In this document: in pieces, positions 34,004-44,291 of the stretch
How positions within the stretch are numbered: position 1 is the first letter of the stretch
Layout of the letters: each line of letters begins with the position of its first letter
Source of the DNA: Enterococcus innesii
Lineage (GTDB): Bacteria > Bacillota > Bacilli > Lactobacillales > Enterococcaceae
Length of the DNA: 64,000 bases
Direction: 5' to 3'
Assembly (NCBI GenBank): GCA_018982785.1
Contig: JAHHEN010000002.1
Coordinates: forward strand, 377,001 to 441,000
The notes under the pieces: generated by a model
The model's database searches: none
Told to the model about the DNA's origin: nothing
The model's input: only the letters and a program-made list of their open reading frames with translations
Position numbers and translations under genes: made by a program

Positions 34004-34798
34004 CTATTCCTTCAGCAACGAAAAATGAGCATTGTGTGTTAAGCGGTATTCTTTCGGAGTCAGTGAGGTCAATGCTTTGAAATTTCGATTGAAGGTTCGC
34101 ACGTTTTGAAAGCCAGCTTGTTCTGCTACTTCCGTAATCGGCAAGAGACTATGGGTCAGCAAAAAAGAGGCATGGCGAATTCTTGCTTGATTCAAAAGCC
34201 GAGGAAAGGTGCTTTTCAATTTCTCAGTGATCATTCTGGAAACGTAGACGCTACTATAACCGATACTGCTGCTTAGTTTTTCGAGCGTCAGCTCTTCTTT
34301 GAAGTGTGACTCGATATAGGCAAGCAGCTGGATCAGGATATCCTCTTGGTTTTTGGCTGGTAGTAAAGTCGTTTGGTGCTCAAAAAGGTAAAGGACTTGA
34401 TACAGTGCCGATTTTCGTAAATAGAGGGAATCCGTTTCAAATAAAGGATAATACAGCTGATTTGCGACAGACGGATCAATGGTGATAACGGGATCTGACA
34501 AAGCGAAATCTTTGGTTTTGGCATAAAAATCTGGAATAAACTCCGGCGAAAAAACCAGAATATGCAGTTGTGATTCCTTAGGGGTTTCGATGGCATGGGT
34601 CTGGTAAGGCATGACTAATAACACTTGGCCAGTTGTAAGGACATAGGGACTTTCTTCAATTTTGACAACCGCTTCGCCGTCACTACAAAAAAGCAATTCA
34701 AAGGAACGATGAAAATGTTCCATGTAATTAAGCGAGTAGGGATGGTAACTGGAAACGCCTAGATATTCGCCAAAATGGTATTCTTCTAAAATGGTCAC
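34004..34798 (-). CDS. AraC-family transcriptional regulator
   Basis: A 264-residue protein starting at GTG 34798 with GGAGG nine bases upstream. The N-terminal cupin-like sensor (about 1-140) includes the HRSFELLFCSDGEAV strand. Two helix-turn-helix motifs lie at the C-terminus (about 165-255), with the conserved EVAEQAGFQNVRTFNRNFK. It is divergent from the GH43/ABC operon starting at 35065 and probably activates it in response to a xylo-oligosaccharide or xylose. Confidence 0.88.
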   Translation of the reverse strand: MTILEEYHFGEYLGVSSYHPYSLNYMEHFHRSFELLFCSDGEAVVKIEESPYVLTTGQVLLVMPYQTHAIETPKESQLHILVFSPEFIPDFYAKTKDFALSDPVITIDPSVANQLYYPLFETDSLYLRKSALYQVLYLFEHQTTLLPAKNQEDILIQLLAYIESHFKEELTLEKLSSSIGYSSVYVSRMITEKLKSTFPRLLNQARIRHASFLLTHSLLPITEVAEQAGFQNVRTFNRNFKALTSLTPKEYRLTHNAHFSLLKE

Positions 34799-34956
34799 GC
34801 AATCTTTCCTCCATTTTTTGTCTATCGATGTGTGGAAATCGTCCTGTGAATGATAGCGATTTCATTTTATAATTATGACAGTTCAGCTGAAGAAAGTAAA
34901 TAGAACAATGATTAGTGAATATTTTTAAAATGGACTACAGCAGCAAGTTTCTTTTT

Positions 34957-34990
34957 TTAGTTAGGTATATTAGTAAAGAAAACTTACTAA
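34957..34990 (+). promoter_or_regulatory. XylR-like operator elements before the first GH43 operon
   Basis: TTAGTTAG (34957-34964) is followed by the inverted pair TTAGTAA (34970-34976) and TTACTAA (34984-34990). The same TTAGTTAG is found in the operator-like site before xylB. A TATATT at 34966-34971 may be the -10 box. Confidence 0.5.
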
Positions 34991-35064
34991 CTGAAAGAAG
35001 CTCATTACTACTGTCTCTCAGTTGAATCACAAAATGCCAAAAAGGGAAAGAGGAGGAAATTTTT

Positions 35065-36681
35065 TTGATTACCAATCCGATACTAACAGGCTTTCATCCA
35101 GACCCGAGTATTTGTCGTGCAGGAGAAGATTATTACATTGCTACATCGACCTTTGAATGGTTTCCAGGTGTGCGCATCTTCCATTCGAAGGATTTGAAGA
35201 ACTGGCGCTTGATCAGTACACCAGTCAATCGTGTCAGTCAGTTGAATATGCTGGGAAACCCTGATTCTGGGGGCGTTTGGGCGCCAAACTTAAGTTACAG
35301 TGATGGTCGTTTTTGGTTGATTTATTCAGATGTCAAAACCCAATCCAATAGCTGGAAAGATGTGAACAATTATTTGATCACCTGTGAAACCATTGATGGG
35401 GAGTGGTCAGAACCAATCTATATGAACTCTTCTGGTTTCGATCCCTCGTTATTTCATGACGACGACGGCAAAAAATATTTTCTGAACATGGTATGGGATT
35501 ATCGCCCGACAAACCATTCCTTTTATGGGATCGCTCTTCAAGAGTTTGATTGGCAAGCCAAGAAATTGGTGGGGCAGCCCAAAATTATCTTCAAAGGAAC
35601 AGAGCGCAAATTGACGGAAGCACCGGTTATGTATAAAGTAAACGGCTATTATTATTTATTGACGGCAGAAGGTGGCACCAAGTTTGAACATGCAAGTACC
35701 ATCGCTCGTGGAACGCACATTGAAGGTCCCTATGAAGTTCATCCTCAAAACCCTCTGATCAGTTCCTGGGGACAGCCAGAGATCCTGCTACAAAAAGCTG
35801 GCCATGGTTCATTTGTGAAAACGCAGACCGATGAATGGTATTTTGTTCACTTAACAGGGCGAGCGCTGAAGTATCCAGAAACGCCCCTCTTAGAAAATCG
35901 CGGCTATTGCCCGCTCGGACGGGAAACAGCGATCCAGTCTGTTTATTGGGAAAATGATTGGCCGTATATCACAGGCGGAAACTTTCCAAAAGAGGAAGTC
36001 CCACAGCCACAGCTGCCCGAACATCCGTGGGAAACAGAATCAGGCTTTGATGATTTTGAAGAGAAGTCTTTGGCACCAGTGTTTCAAACCTTGCGGATTC
36101 CTTTTTCTGAGGAGATCGGTAGTTTGACCGCACGACCTGGATACTTGCGCTTGTATGGGCGAGAATCATTCAATTCCTTGTTCCATCAAGCACTGGTGGC
36201 AAGGAGATGGAGCGATTTTCGTTTCGAAGCAACGATTGCCGTCGAATTTTCACCGACCTCGTTTCTACAGTTGGCAGGCATGACGAATTACTACAATACA
36301 CAAAATTGGTCGGCGATCTACATCACTCATGATGAGACGAAAGGAAAAATCATCACTGTATTGGCAAGCGAAAAGGGCCAACTGAAGAGTCAAAAAGCAC
36401 CAGAAGTTATGATACCAGCCGATGTACAAACAGTCTACTTCAAAACGATCGTCAATTATGCCCACTATCAATACGCGTACTCCTTTGATCAAAATGAGTG
36501 GCAGGTCATCGATCAGCTATTTGACAGCTTGCAATTGTCTGACGACTATGTGGCAGAACATTACGGTGGGTTCTTTACGGGGGCTTTTGTGGGGATGTTT
36601 GCGATCGATACGACTGGCAATCGTTTGGCGGCTGATTTTGATTCATTTGACTATCAAAAAATCGAGGAGGAAGAAAGATGA
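35065..36681 (+). CDS. GH43 beta-xylosidase / arabinofuranosidase-type glycosidase
   Basis: A 538-residue protein starting at TTG 35065 with AGGAGG eight bases upstream. Residues 1-310 are the five-bladed GH43 propeller: catalytic base Asp in GFHPDPSI, pKa-modulating Asp in GFDPSLFHDDDG, and acid Glu in KLTEAPVMYK. A C-terminal beta-sandwich (about 330-535) is typical of xylan 1,4-beta-xylosidases. No signal peptide, so it acts on imported oligosaccharides. It overlaps the solute-binding protein gene by ATGA. Intact, unlike the second GH43 at 50640. Confidence 0.88.
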   Translation: MITNPILTGFHPDPSICRAGEDYYIATSTFEWFPGVRIFHSKDLKNWRLISTPVNRVSQLNMLGNPDSGGVWAPNLSYSDGRFWLIYSDVKTQSNSWKDVNNYLITCETIDGEWSEPIYMNSSGFDPSLFHDDDGKKYFLNMVWDYRPTNHSFYGIALQEFDWQAKKLVGQPKIIFKGTERKLTEAPVMYKVNGYYYLLTAEGGTKFEHASTIARGTHIEGPYEVHPQNPLISSWGQPEILLQKAGHGSFVKTQTDEWYFVHLTGRALKYPETPLLENRGYCPLGRETAIQSVYWENDWPYITGGNFPKEEVPQPQLPEHPWETESGFDDFEEKSLAPVFQTLRIPFSEEIGSLTARPGYLRLYGRESFNSLFHQALVARRWSDFRFEATIAVEFSPTSFLQLAGMTNYYNTQNWSAIYITHDETKGKIITVLASEKGQLKSQKAPEVMIPADVQTVYFKTIVNYAHYQYAYSFDQNEWQVIDQLFDSLQLSDDYVAEHYGGFFTGAFVGMFAIDTTGNRLAADFDSFDYQKIEEEER

Positions 36682-38003
36682 AAAATTGGAAACGGGTCTT
36701 ACAAACAGCGTCAGTGGCGGGCTTAGCGGCTTTTATGCTTAGTGGCTGCGGGAATGGTTCAGGAAACAGCGGCTCGGATAACAGCGCAACGGGAAGCAGT
36801 GGCAAGAATGAACTCGTGGTTTGGACCTTTACTTCAGAATTATCAACGATGATCAATGATTACTATTTGCCGGCGCATGACGATTTGGCCTATGACATTC
36901 GGATCGTGGAGATTCCTTCTGACCAATTCGAGACCAAGCTCGATCCGATTCTCGGTTCCAAAGATGCACCAGATGTGATTGCTTTAGAATCTGCCTTTGT
37001 CAAAAAATATGTGGAATCAGGGATGATGGCAGACCTTGGTTCACTGGGACTTGATGAAGCCGCGGCAGATACGTATCAATATGTCAAAGACGTAGGAACT
37101 TCAAAAGACGGGGTTCTTCATGCCTTGGCTTGGCAAGCTGCTCCTGGCGGGTTTTATTACCGGGCGTCGATGGCAGAAGAGCTGCTAGGGATCGATGATC
37201 CAGCGGCTGCGCAAGCGGCCTTGTCAGACTACGACAAGTTCTATGAGGAAGCCAAAGCAGTCAAAGAAAAAAGTGGTGGAACCACCTATATGATCTCTAG
37301 TGTCCAAGATTTGGCGAAGCCTTTTTATGGTCAACGCGAACATGGCTGGGTTGAAGACGGTAAATTAGTGATCGACGACAGTTTGTATGATTTGTTGGAT
37401 ATATCACGAAAATTTGTAGAAGAAGGCCTGACACAAGATACAGAAGGACAATCAGAAGCTTGGTTTGCTGGAATGAATAGCGACAATGTATTCGGTTATA
37501 GTTTGCCGACATGGGGGCTGCACTATTGGTTAAAACCAAATGCGACAGCTGCCGATAACTCCAGCTCAACAGAAGGGGACTGGCGCATGATCCAAGGACC
37601 GTCGTCTTGGTTCTGGGGCGGCACATGGATCGGTGCTACGGCAAATTCTGAGATGCAAGAAGAAGCGGCGCAATTGGTGGCTTACTTGACCACAGATCAA
37701 GCATTTTTAAAACAATGGGCCGAAGATACCGGTGATTTTGTATCGAATGAGCGAGTCGTTGAAGAAATTAAAAGCGAATACCAAGAGGAGTTTTTAGGCG
37801 GTCAAAACCACTATGCAGAATTTGCCGATATGGTTCAAGACATCAACGCGAAAATTCTGACCGAGTATGACCAGACGATTGAAACCCTCTTTACGGATAG
37901 TTGTTTGACACCATATTCAAAAGGTGAAGTGGATCAGGAAACGGCGATCCAAAACTTTAAAGATGCGGTCGTCAATGCTTATCCAGATGTTCAAGTAGAT
38001 TAG
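36678..38003 (+). CDS. ABC sugar importer, solute-binding lipoprotein
   Basis: A 441-residue protein with a lipoprotein signal, lipobox LSGC at about residues 22-25, and a Gly/Ser/Asn linker. The body (WTFTSELSTMI onward) is a family-1 extracellular sugar-binding protein. It is translationally coupled to the GH43 gene and followed by two permease genes, suggesting capture of xylo-oligosaccharides. A hairpin just after its stop probably raises its level relative to the permeases. Confidence 0.88.
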   Translation: MKNWKRVLQTASVAGLAAFMLSGCGNGSGNSGSDNSATGSSGKNELVVWTFTSELSTMINDYYLPAHDDLAYDIRIVEIPSDQFETKLDPILGSKDAPDVIALESAFVKKYVESGMMADLGSLGLDEAAADTYQYVKDVGTSKDGVLHALAWQAAPGGFYYRASMAEELLGIDDPAAAQAALSDYDKFYEEAKAVKEKSGGTTYMISSVQDLAKPFYGQREHGWVEDGKLVIDDSLYDLLDISRKFVEEGLTQDTEGQSEAWFAGMNSDNVFGYSLPTWGLHYWLKPNATAADNSSSTEGDWRMIQGPSSWFWGGTWIGATANSEMQEEAAQLVAYLTTDQAFLKQWAEDTGDFVSNERVVEEIKSEYQEEFLGGQNHYAEFADMVQDINAKILTEYDQTIETLFTDSCLTPYSKGEVDQETAIQNFKDAVVNAYPDVQVD

Positions 38004-38011
38004 GTGTTGTA

Positions 38012-38041
38012 GAAACCGGCACCGAAGACGGGGTCGGTTTC
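38012..38041 (+). promoter_or_regulatory. Intercistronic hairpin between binding protein and permeases
   Basis: GAAACCG (38012-38018) and CGGTTTC (38035-38041) with extra G-C pairs inside. There is a short T-rich tail (CTTTTC). This position in ABC importer operons usually stabilises the upstream mRNA. Confidence 0.5.
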
Positions 38042-38131
38042 AACCTTTTCTAGGTACTATGTGCTGCTTAAATGGCTTGTCTTTACAGGCAGAAGTTGGC
38101 AGTAGAAGAAAAAAATATCAGGGGGATTACG

Positions 38132-39043
38132 ATGCAGAATAAGAGAAGATTTGAACAGTATCATCGCTATGGGCTATTATTTATCGCACCATTTTTTCTA
38201 GCATTCTTGGTTTTTCAGCTTTATCCAATTCTCTATACGATTTACCTGAGCTTTACAGATCTAAAAGGGTGGAATCCGACTGCCAATCTTGTCGGACTGG
38301 ATAACTATCTTGCGATTTTTCGCAACCCGTTATTTTTAAAATCGATCAGCAATACTTTTATTTTGTGGGGCGTAAACTTTGTCCCTCAAATTGGCTTGGC
38401 TTTGTTGCTGGCGGCATGGTTTACCAATATCAAGCTGCGCTTGCGGGGGAAAGGCTTCTTCAAAGTCGCTTTTTACTTACCCAACATCATTACTGCCGCT
38501 TCAGTAGCAATCTTATTTTTTGTTTTGTTCAGTTTTCCGTTAGGTCCGATCAACCTAGTCTTGCAGCATTTAGGTGTTTTGGACCAGCCCTATGACTTTT
38601 TCCGTAGTGAAACGGGCACTCGGCTGATCGTTTCCTTTATCCAATTTTGGATGTGGTATGGTCAGACCACGATCGTTTTGGTTTCGGGCATTTTGAGCAT
38701 TGATGATGCTCTTTTTGAATCAGCAATGGTCGATGGAGCCAATGATGGTCAAATTTTCCGCAAGATTACGCTGCCTTTGTTAAAACCAATCTTGCTTTAT
38801 ACATTGGTGACGTCCTTGATTGGCGGCTTGCAAATGTTCGATATTCCTTTTTTGCTGACAAATGGTAATCCCAACAATAGCGTCTTAACGATCACGATGT
38901 TTATCTACAACCAGGCCTTTACCGGGAGTCGGAATTTCAACGTTGCCGCAACCGCGTCGGTACTATTATTGGTACTTTCAATCGTATTAAGCACGTTATT
39001 GTTTCAATTTTTCAAAGAAAACAGCAAAGTGGGGCGAAAATAA
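38132..39043 (+). CDS. ABC sugar importer permease (MalF/UgpA type)
   Basis: A 303-residue protein. ATG 38132 is chosen (AGGGGGATT before it); the longer frame starts in non-coding sequence. Six membrane helices and the ATPase-docking EAA loop in SAMVDGANDGQIFRKITLPLL. The gene stops one base before the ATG of the second permease. No ATPase gene is in the operon, so a shared MsmK/MsmX-type ATPase elsewhere must power it. Confidence 0.88.
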   Translation: MQNKRRFEQYHRYGLLFIAPFFLAFLVFQLYPILYTIYLSFTDLKGWNPTANLVGLDNYLAIFRNPLFLKSISNTFILWGVNFVPQIGLALLLAAWFTNIKLRLRGKGFFKVAFYLPNIITAASVAILFFVLFSFPLGPINLVLQHLGVLDQPYDFFRSETGTRLIVSFIQFWMWYGQTTIVLVSGILSIDDALFESAMVDGANDGQIFRKITLPLLKPILLYTLVTSLIGGLQMFDIPFLLTNGNPNNSVLTITMFIYNQAFTGSRNFNVAATASVLLLVLSIVLSTLLFQFFKENSKVGRK

Positions 39044-39877
39044 ATGGAAAATAGCTATCGAGCAAAACGATTGTTGATCTATGTCTTTTTGGTGTTGCTG
39101 ACCATCCTAAGTATACTGCCGTTTTGGGTCGTCTTAGTCAATGCGACCCGTTCAGCGGAACAGATCCAGCAAGGGCTGTCCTTGTGGCCCGGCGGTAATC
39201 TCCAATACAACTGGTCCGTCTTAATGGGCAGAGGTTTCAATGTTTTCAATGGGTTTAAAAATAGTTTCCTGATTGCTGCTGGTGCTACCGTTCTCAATGT
39301 GTATTTTTCGGCGCTGACGGCTTATGGCGTGATCGCCTATGAATTTCGTGGCAAGAAAGTCCTGTTTGCTGTCATTCTTGGGCTGATCATGATTCCTCAG
39401 CAAATCAGCATGATCGGTTTTTATCAATTTATGAATCGCTTAGGGCTCTTAAATAATTTTCTGCCATTGATTTTACCAGCGATCGCATCACCCGCTACCG
39501 TTTTTTTCTTAAAGCAATATTTAGAAACGATCTATCATCCTGATTTGGCAGATTCTGCTCGTTTAGACGGAGCCGGCGAAATCAAAATTTTCCATCGCAT
39601 TATGTTGCCTTTGATGAAACCGGGCTTAGCTACCATGGCGATTTTCTCGTTCGTGACCTCGTGGAATAATTTCTTGATGCCCTTGATCTTGATCAACGAT
39701 ACGGAAAAGTATACGTTGCCGATGCTGGTCCAATTGTTGAAAACTGATGTTTACCGTACTGAATTTGGCAGTATGTATCTAGGGATCTCATTAAGTATTA
39801 TTCCTTTACTGCTGATTTACCTGTTTCTATCGAAATACATCGTGGGCGGTGTGACGGCTGGCGGAATCAAAGGATAG
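39044..39877 (+). CDS. ABC sugar importer permease (MalG/UgpE type)
   Basis: A 277-residue protein with six membrane helices and the EAA loop SARLDGAGEIKIFHRIMLPLM. It begins directly after the stop of its partner permease (TAA then ATG). It completes the importer of the GH43 operon and is followed by a terminator shared with the convergent regulator gene. Confidence 0.88.
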   Translation: MENSYRAKRLLIYVFLVLLTILSILPFWVVLVNATRSAEQIQQGLSLWPGGNLQYNWSVLMGRGFNVFNGFKNSFLIAAGATVLNVYFSALTAYGVIAYEFRGKKVLFAVILGLIMIPQQISMIGFYQFMNRLGLLNNFLPLILPAIASPATVFFLKQYLETIYHPDLADSARLDGAGEIKIFHRIMLPLMKPGLATMAIFSFVTSWNNFLMPLILINDTEKYTLPMLVQLLKTDVYRTEFGSMYLGISLSIIPLLLIYLFLSKYIVGGVTAGGIKG

Positions 39878-39902
39878 CGAGACCCTTTTACCAAAAGAAA
39901 AC

Positions 39903-39926
39903 GCTGGACTGAGTTTTCAGTCCAGC
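39903..39926. terminator. Bidirectional terminator between importer and xylR
   Basis: GCTGGACTGA, loop GTTT, TCAGTCCAGC: a perfect ten-pair stem with A-rich and T-rich flanks. Confidence 0.8.
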
Positions 39927-39932
39927 ATTCAT

Positions 39933-41111
39933 TTAACGGATCACACGGGAGAGATCAAGTGCCGCAAAGCGCAAATCGTTGATATTCAAGAAATGTTTTG
40001 CCACTAGAACGTTACCGCCAAACAGCGGGGCTTGATCGCCTAATCGGCTGTTTTTGATCTTCGTGTTTTTGGTGAACTGACTGGTTAATTTTTGCTGCAG
40101 CGCCAGTAATAAATCAGGAATTTTGCGATAGACCGAGCTGTTGATATAGACTTCTTCGGGATCAGAAAAAGTGATGACATTGTTTAGCCCAATGCTAAGA
40201 AACTCAACATTTTGTTGCGCCAATTCGACTGCTGATTTTTCTCCGGCATGGTAGGCTTGTGCGAAGGTATCCGAATTTACGAAGGCAGTTTTTGTATAGT
40301 GACTGTAGGTGTCAAACAAGACTTTGTTCGAGGCATATTGCTCTAAGCAGCCTCGATTGCCGCAAGGGCACAAGTTGCCGTGAGGAAAGAGCGTAGAATG
40401 GCCAACTTCCCCCGCCATACCGTGAGTACCGGTTTGCAACTGCCCATCAACGATGATTCCGACACCGATCCCGCTATGGACGCTGACGCTCAGTAAATTC
40501 GTGGAATCAGAAGAAAAACAGTACTCGCCTAAAGCTGTTAAATTGGCTTCGTTTTCTATATAGACCGCCGTATTGTATTTTTGGCTCAAAGGGGCGATCA
40601 AATCAAAGTGTTCCAAGTCGTAGTAGGGGGCAAAGGTGATCGTCTGATTGTGAACGATGCCGTGGATCGCCAAACAGATTCCTACTAATCCATGAGTGGT
40701 TTGCGGCATTTGCGGCCAAAATTCTTTCATCATAGAATCGATCGTCGCCAGTACATTTTCTTTGGTGATCAATTCATGGGAATGATCGGCGGAGGCGATC
40801 ATCTCGCCATTGATATAAGAAAGCATTCCACGAACATAGTTATAGCCGATGTCAAAGGTAACAGCTAAGCTGCTGCGGTGATTGAATTGCAATTGAATCG
40901 GTTTGCGACCACCGATCGAAGTGGAATCCCCAATGCCGACTTCGCGCACGAAGTCCGTGTCGATCAGTTTTTTGGTTATTTGAGAAACAGACGCTTTATT
41001 GAGATGGGTCAAATTTGACACTTCCGCTCTTGACACATTTTCATTGTCAATGATTGTCTTCAATACAGCCGCTTCATTTTGTTCGCGTATGCCCATTTTA
41101 TTGATAATCAT
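39933..41111 (-). CDS. xylR: ROK-family repressor, xylose operon regulator XylR
   Basis: A 392-residue protein. ATG 41111 has GAGGAG eight bases upstream. An N-terminal winged helix-turn-helix (about 10-60; VSRAEVSNLTHLNKASVSQI) precedes a ROK sugar-binding domain. That domain contains the zinc motif CPCGNRGC (within GNLCPCGNRGCLEQ). It is divergent from xylB, with an operator-like site in between. The classical role is to repress xyl genes in the absence of xylose. Confidence 0.88.
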   Translation of the reverse strand: MIINKMGIREQNEAAVLKTIIDNENVSRAEVSNLTHLNKASVSQITKKLIDTDFVREVGIGDSTSIGGRKPIQLQFNHRSSLAVTFDIGYNYVRGMLSYINGEMIASADHSHELITKENVLATIDSMMKEFWPQMPQTTHGLVGICLAIHGIVHNQTITFAPYYDLEHFDLIAPLSQKYNTAVYIENEANLTALGEYCFSSDSTNLLSVSVHSGIGVGIIVDGQLQTGTHGMAGEVGHSTLFPHGNLCPCGNRGCLEQYASNKVLFDTYSHYTKTAFVNSDTFAQAYHAGEKSAVELAQQNVEFLSIGLNNVITFSDPEEVYINSSVYRKIPDLLLALQQKLTSQFTKNTKIKNSRLGDQAPLFGGNVLVAKHFLNINDLRFAALDLSRVIR

Positions 41112-41242
41112 GTGTTCTCCTCTTCGTAGATGTGATTAGTGTTAGTTTACCGTGCAAATTAATATTGTGCAAGCTGAAGAATAAAGAAAAAACGAAGAAT
41201 GTAGGAACAGTAGTTTGAGAACGAAAAACCATAAAAGAATCG

Positions 41243-41281
41243 TTGAAAGCGCTTGACAGGAATGCGAGAATCGTTTACTAT
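41243..41281 (+). promoter_or_regulatory. xylB promoter overlapped by a cre-like site
   Basis: -35 TTGACA (41253-41258), a 17-base spacer, and -10 TACTAT (41276-41281). TTGAAAGCGCTTGACA ending at 41258 is one mismatch from the cre consensus, so CcpA binding would cover the -35 box and give glucose repression. Confidence 0.75.
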
Positions 41282-41285
41282 CCAA

Positions 41286-41310
41286 TTAGTTAGTTTTGAA
41301 TGCTAATTAA
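41286..41310 (+). promoter_or_regulatory. XylR operator
   Basis: TTAGTTAG (41286-41293), nine bases, then CTAATTAA (41303-41310): an inverted repeat matching at seven of eight positions, just downstream of the -10 box. It resembles the known Gram-positive xyl operator pattern (AGTTAGTTTG half-sites). Confidence 0.7.
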
Positions 41311-41361
41311 CCTATTGAGGGTCAATGGTTAACTGCTTCAAACAGAGGAAGGAGAGAAGAG

Positions 41362-42857
41362 ATGGCTTATTTTTTAGGGTTGGATCTAGGAACAAGTGCG
41401 TTAAAAGGCCTAGTTTTTGATCAAACCGGGGAACTCCAAGGAACAGCAAGTGCTGACTATCCATTGTCATCCCCTAGACCGGGGTTCAGTGAGCAAGAGC
41501 CGGTGCATTGGCAAGAGGCGGCAGATAAGGTAATCAAAACCTTGATCCAGCAGCTTCCAAAGCTGCAGAAAGAATTGATCGGCATCAGCTTTTCCGGACA
41601 AATGCATAGTCTTGTTTTACTGGATGAAGAAAACCGAGTCATTCGCCCGGCAATATTATGGAATGACGTTCGAACCACCAAACAATGTCAAGCGATCATG
41701 GCATCCTTTGGAGAGGAAATAAAAGCAATCACCAAGAATGTTGCTTTGGAAGGGTTCACCTTACCAAAAGTTTTATGGGTTCAAGAACATGAGCCTGAAC
41801 ATTGGCAACAAGTTCGTCACATGATGCTGCCAAAAGATTACTTGGCTTTTTGGCTGACTGGTAACTATTCGATGGATTATTCCGATGCAGCGGGTACATT
41901 ACTGCTGGATATCGAAAAGAAGTGCTGGTCTGAAGCCATTCTAGAAAAATTCGCAATCGCATCGGATTTACTGCCGCCGCTTTTTGAATCAGCAGCGCCT
42001 GTAGGGCAAATGCGAAAAGAGCTGCAAGAAGCCTTTGGCTTTGAACAAGAGGTGACGATCTATGCAGGTGGCGCAGACAATGCCTGTGCTGCATTAGGGT
42101 CAGGGATCATTGCCGAAGGTGTCGGCATGGTGTCGATTGGCACTAGCGGTGTGTTCTTATCCTTTGAAGAAGCGCAAGAGGTTGATTATCAAGGCGATCT
42201 ACACCTTTTCCGTCATGCGATCAAAGACAAGTTGTATTCAATGGGGGTCACGTTAGCCGCTGGAAATTCCTTAAGCTGGTATCGTGATACGTTTGCCCCA
42301 AACCAATCGTTTCAGGAATTGCTTTCAGCGATCAGTGAGGTAAAACCGGGGGCAGAAGGCCTGCTGTTTACGCCTTATATCGTGGGCGAACGCACCCCAC
42401 ATACCGACAGCCAAATCAGAGGAAGTTTTATTGGCATTGACACACGGCATCGCGAAAAGCATTTCAGTCGTGCCGTCTTAGAAGGGATCACCTTCTCTTT
42501 GAAAGATTCCCAAATGATCATGGAAGAACGAGCACAGCGGAAATTCACCCAGATCGTTTCTGTGGGGGCGGTGCGAAAAATGCCGAATGGCTGCAAATGC
42601 AAGCCGATATTTTTAATGCAGAAATGCTGACTTTGTCTACTGAGCAAGGTCCAGGTATGGGCGCAGCAATGCTGGCAGCAATCGGCAGTGGCATTTATCC
42701 AGATGCAGGTGCTTGTGTTAACGCCTTTGTCAAATATGGAAAGGCCATTGCACCGATTCCTGAAAATGTCGCCAAATACCAAGAAATCTATGCGATCTAC
42801 CGGACCGTCTACCAGCAGACCGCGCCTATCTGCCATGCGTTGGCGCAAATCGAATAG
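41362..42857 (+). pseudogene. xylB: Xylulokinase, frameshifted
   Basis: An FGGY-family kinase: N-terminal GLDLGTSALKG phosphate loop, FSGQMHSLV substrate region and GGADNACAALGSG. The frame breaks after SVGA. Adding one G to the G5 run at 42564-42568 gives VGGGAKNAEWLQMQADIF and a complete 498-residue protein ending at 42857. It phosphorylates D-xylulose to xylulose-5-phosphate, following xylose isomerase. GAAGGAGAG precedes ATG 41362. The xylA gene follows about 115 bases later. Confidence 0.85.
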
Positions 42858-42974
42858 CGTAATGGCCACAGGCAATCTGCTTGATCAAAGCGAGGAATCG
42901 TTTTTGGTTCTAAATGATTGGAAACAAGTAAGTTAGTTTATTACACTAAAAAACATAAAATGGAGGCAACAATA

Positions 42975-44282
42975 ATGACTTATTTCCCAGAGATCGAAAA
43001 AATCCGCTACGAAGGTCCTAAAACAGACAATATGTTTGCATTTCGCCACTACGATGCCGAAGAAGTTGTTTTAGGCAAGAAAATGAAAGATCATCTACGT
43101 TTTGCAATCGCCTATTGGCATACCATGACGCAAGACGGCTCTGATCCTTTCGGCGCACCCGTCAACAAACGGACGTGGATCGGTGACACCGAAATGGAAA
43201 CAGCGAAAAATCGAGTAGAAGCCTTCTTTGAGATTTGCGAAAAATTAGGGGCAGAGTTCTTCTGTTTCCATGATGTTGACGTGGCACCTGCGGGAGAAAC
43301 GTTAGAAGAATTTTTCCAAAACTTAGACGAAATCACCGATTTGATCAAAGAAAAAATGGAACAAACGGGAATCAAACTATTATGGAATACAGCAAATATG
43401 TTCTCACACCCTCGTTTCAACAACGGCGCTGCTTCCACCAATAATGCGGAAGTTTATGCGTATGCGGCAGCCCAAGTCAAAAAAGGCTTAGACATCTCGA
43501 AAAAATTAGGCGGCGAAAACTATGTCTTCTGGGGTGGCCGTGAAGGCTATGAAACCTTGTTGAATACAGACATGAAATTTGAACAAGACAACATCGCCCG
43601 TCTATTCAAAATGGCGATCGCTTATGGCGAAAAAATCGGTCATAAACCGCAGTTCTTATTAGAGCCGAAACCAAAAGAACCATCAAAACATCAATATGAT
43701 TTTGATGCAGCGACAACGATGGCCTTCATTCAGCACTACGGCTTAGAAGGAGATTTCAAATTAAACCTAGAAGCCAATCATGCAACATTAGCTGGCCATA
43801 CCTTTGAACATGAAATCGCCGTTGCCCGTAGCTATAACGCATTAGGCTCACTGGATGCCAACCAAGGAGATATGCTGTTAGGGTGGGATACGGATGAATT
43901 CCCAACCAACGTCTTTGACTCGACACTTGCTTTATACGAAGTCTTAGAAAACGGCGGCATCGCGCCGGGAGGAATCAATTTCGATTCTAAAGTCCGTCGT
44001 TCGTCATTTGAAATGGAAGATCTGTTGTTAGCCCACATCGCTGGTATGGATACGTATGCCAGAGCGTTGAAAGCAGCAGCGAAACTAAAAGAAGACCGCT
44101 TCTTAGACGAGTTGAAGGAAAAACGGTACGCCTCTTTCCAAGAAGGCATCGGAGCGAAGATCGTTGCTGATGAGGAAAACTTAGAAACACTGACAGATTA
44201 CGCATTGGCGCATGATCAAATCGAATTAGAATCCAGCCACATTGAATATGTGAAATCTCGTTTGAATGATTACCTGTTTTAA
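42975..44282 (+). CDS. xylA: Xylose isomerase
   Basis: A 435-residue protein. ATG 42975 with TGGAGG seven to eight bases before it. All hallmark motifs are there: catalytic His in FHDVDVAP, VFWGGREGYE, metal-binding LEPKPKEP, NLEANHATLAGHTFEHE, SLDANQGD and GWDTDEFP. Class II xylose isomerase; converts D-xylose to D-xylulose with Mg or Mn. Intact. Ends in a terminator. Confidence 0.96.
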   Translation: MTYFPEIEKIRYEGPKTDNMFAFRHYDAEEVVLGKKMKDHLRFAIAYWHTMTQDGSDPFGAPVNKRTWIGDTEMETAKNRVEAFFEICEKLGAEFFCFHDVDVAPAGETLEEFFQNLDEITDLIKEKMEQTGIKLLWNTANMFSHPRFNNGAASTNNAEVYAYAAAQVKKGLDISKKLGGENYVFWGGREGYETLLNTDMKFEQDNIARLFKMAIAYGEKIGHKPQFLLEPKPKEPSKHQYDFDAATTMAFIQHYGLEGDFKLNLEANHATLAGHTFEHEIAVARSYNALGSLDANQGDMLLGWDTDEFPTNVFDSTLALYEVLENGGIAPGGINFDSKVRRSSFEMEDLLLAHIAGMDTYARALKAAAKLKEDRFLDELKEKRYASFQEGIGAKIVADEENLETLTDYALAHDQIELESSHIEYVKSRLNDYLF

Positions 44283-44291
44283 TAAGAAACG

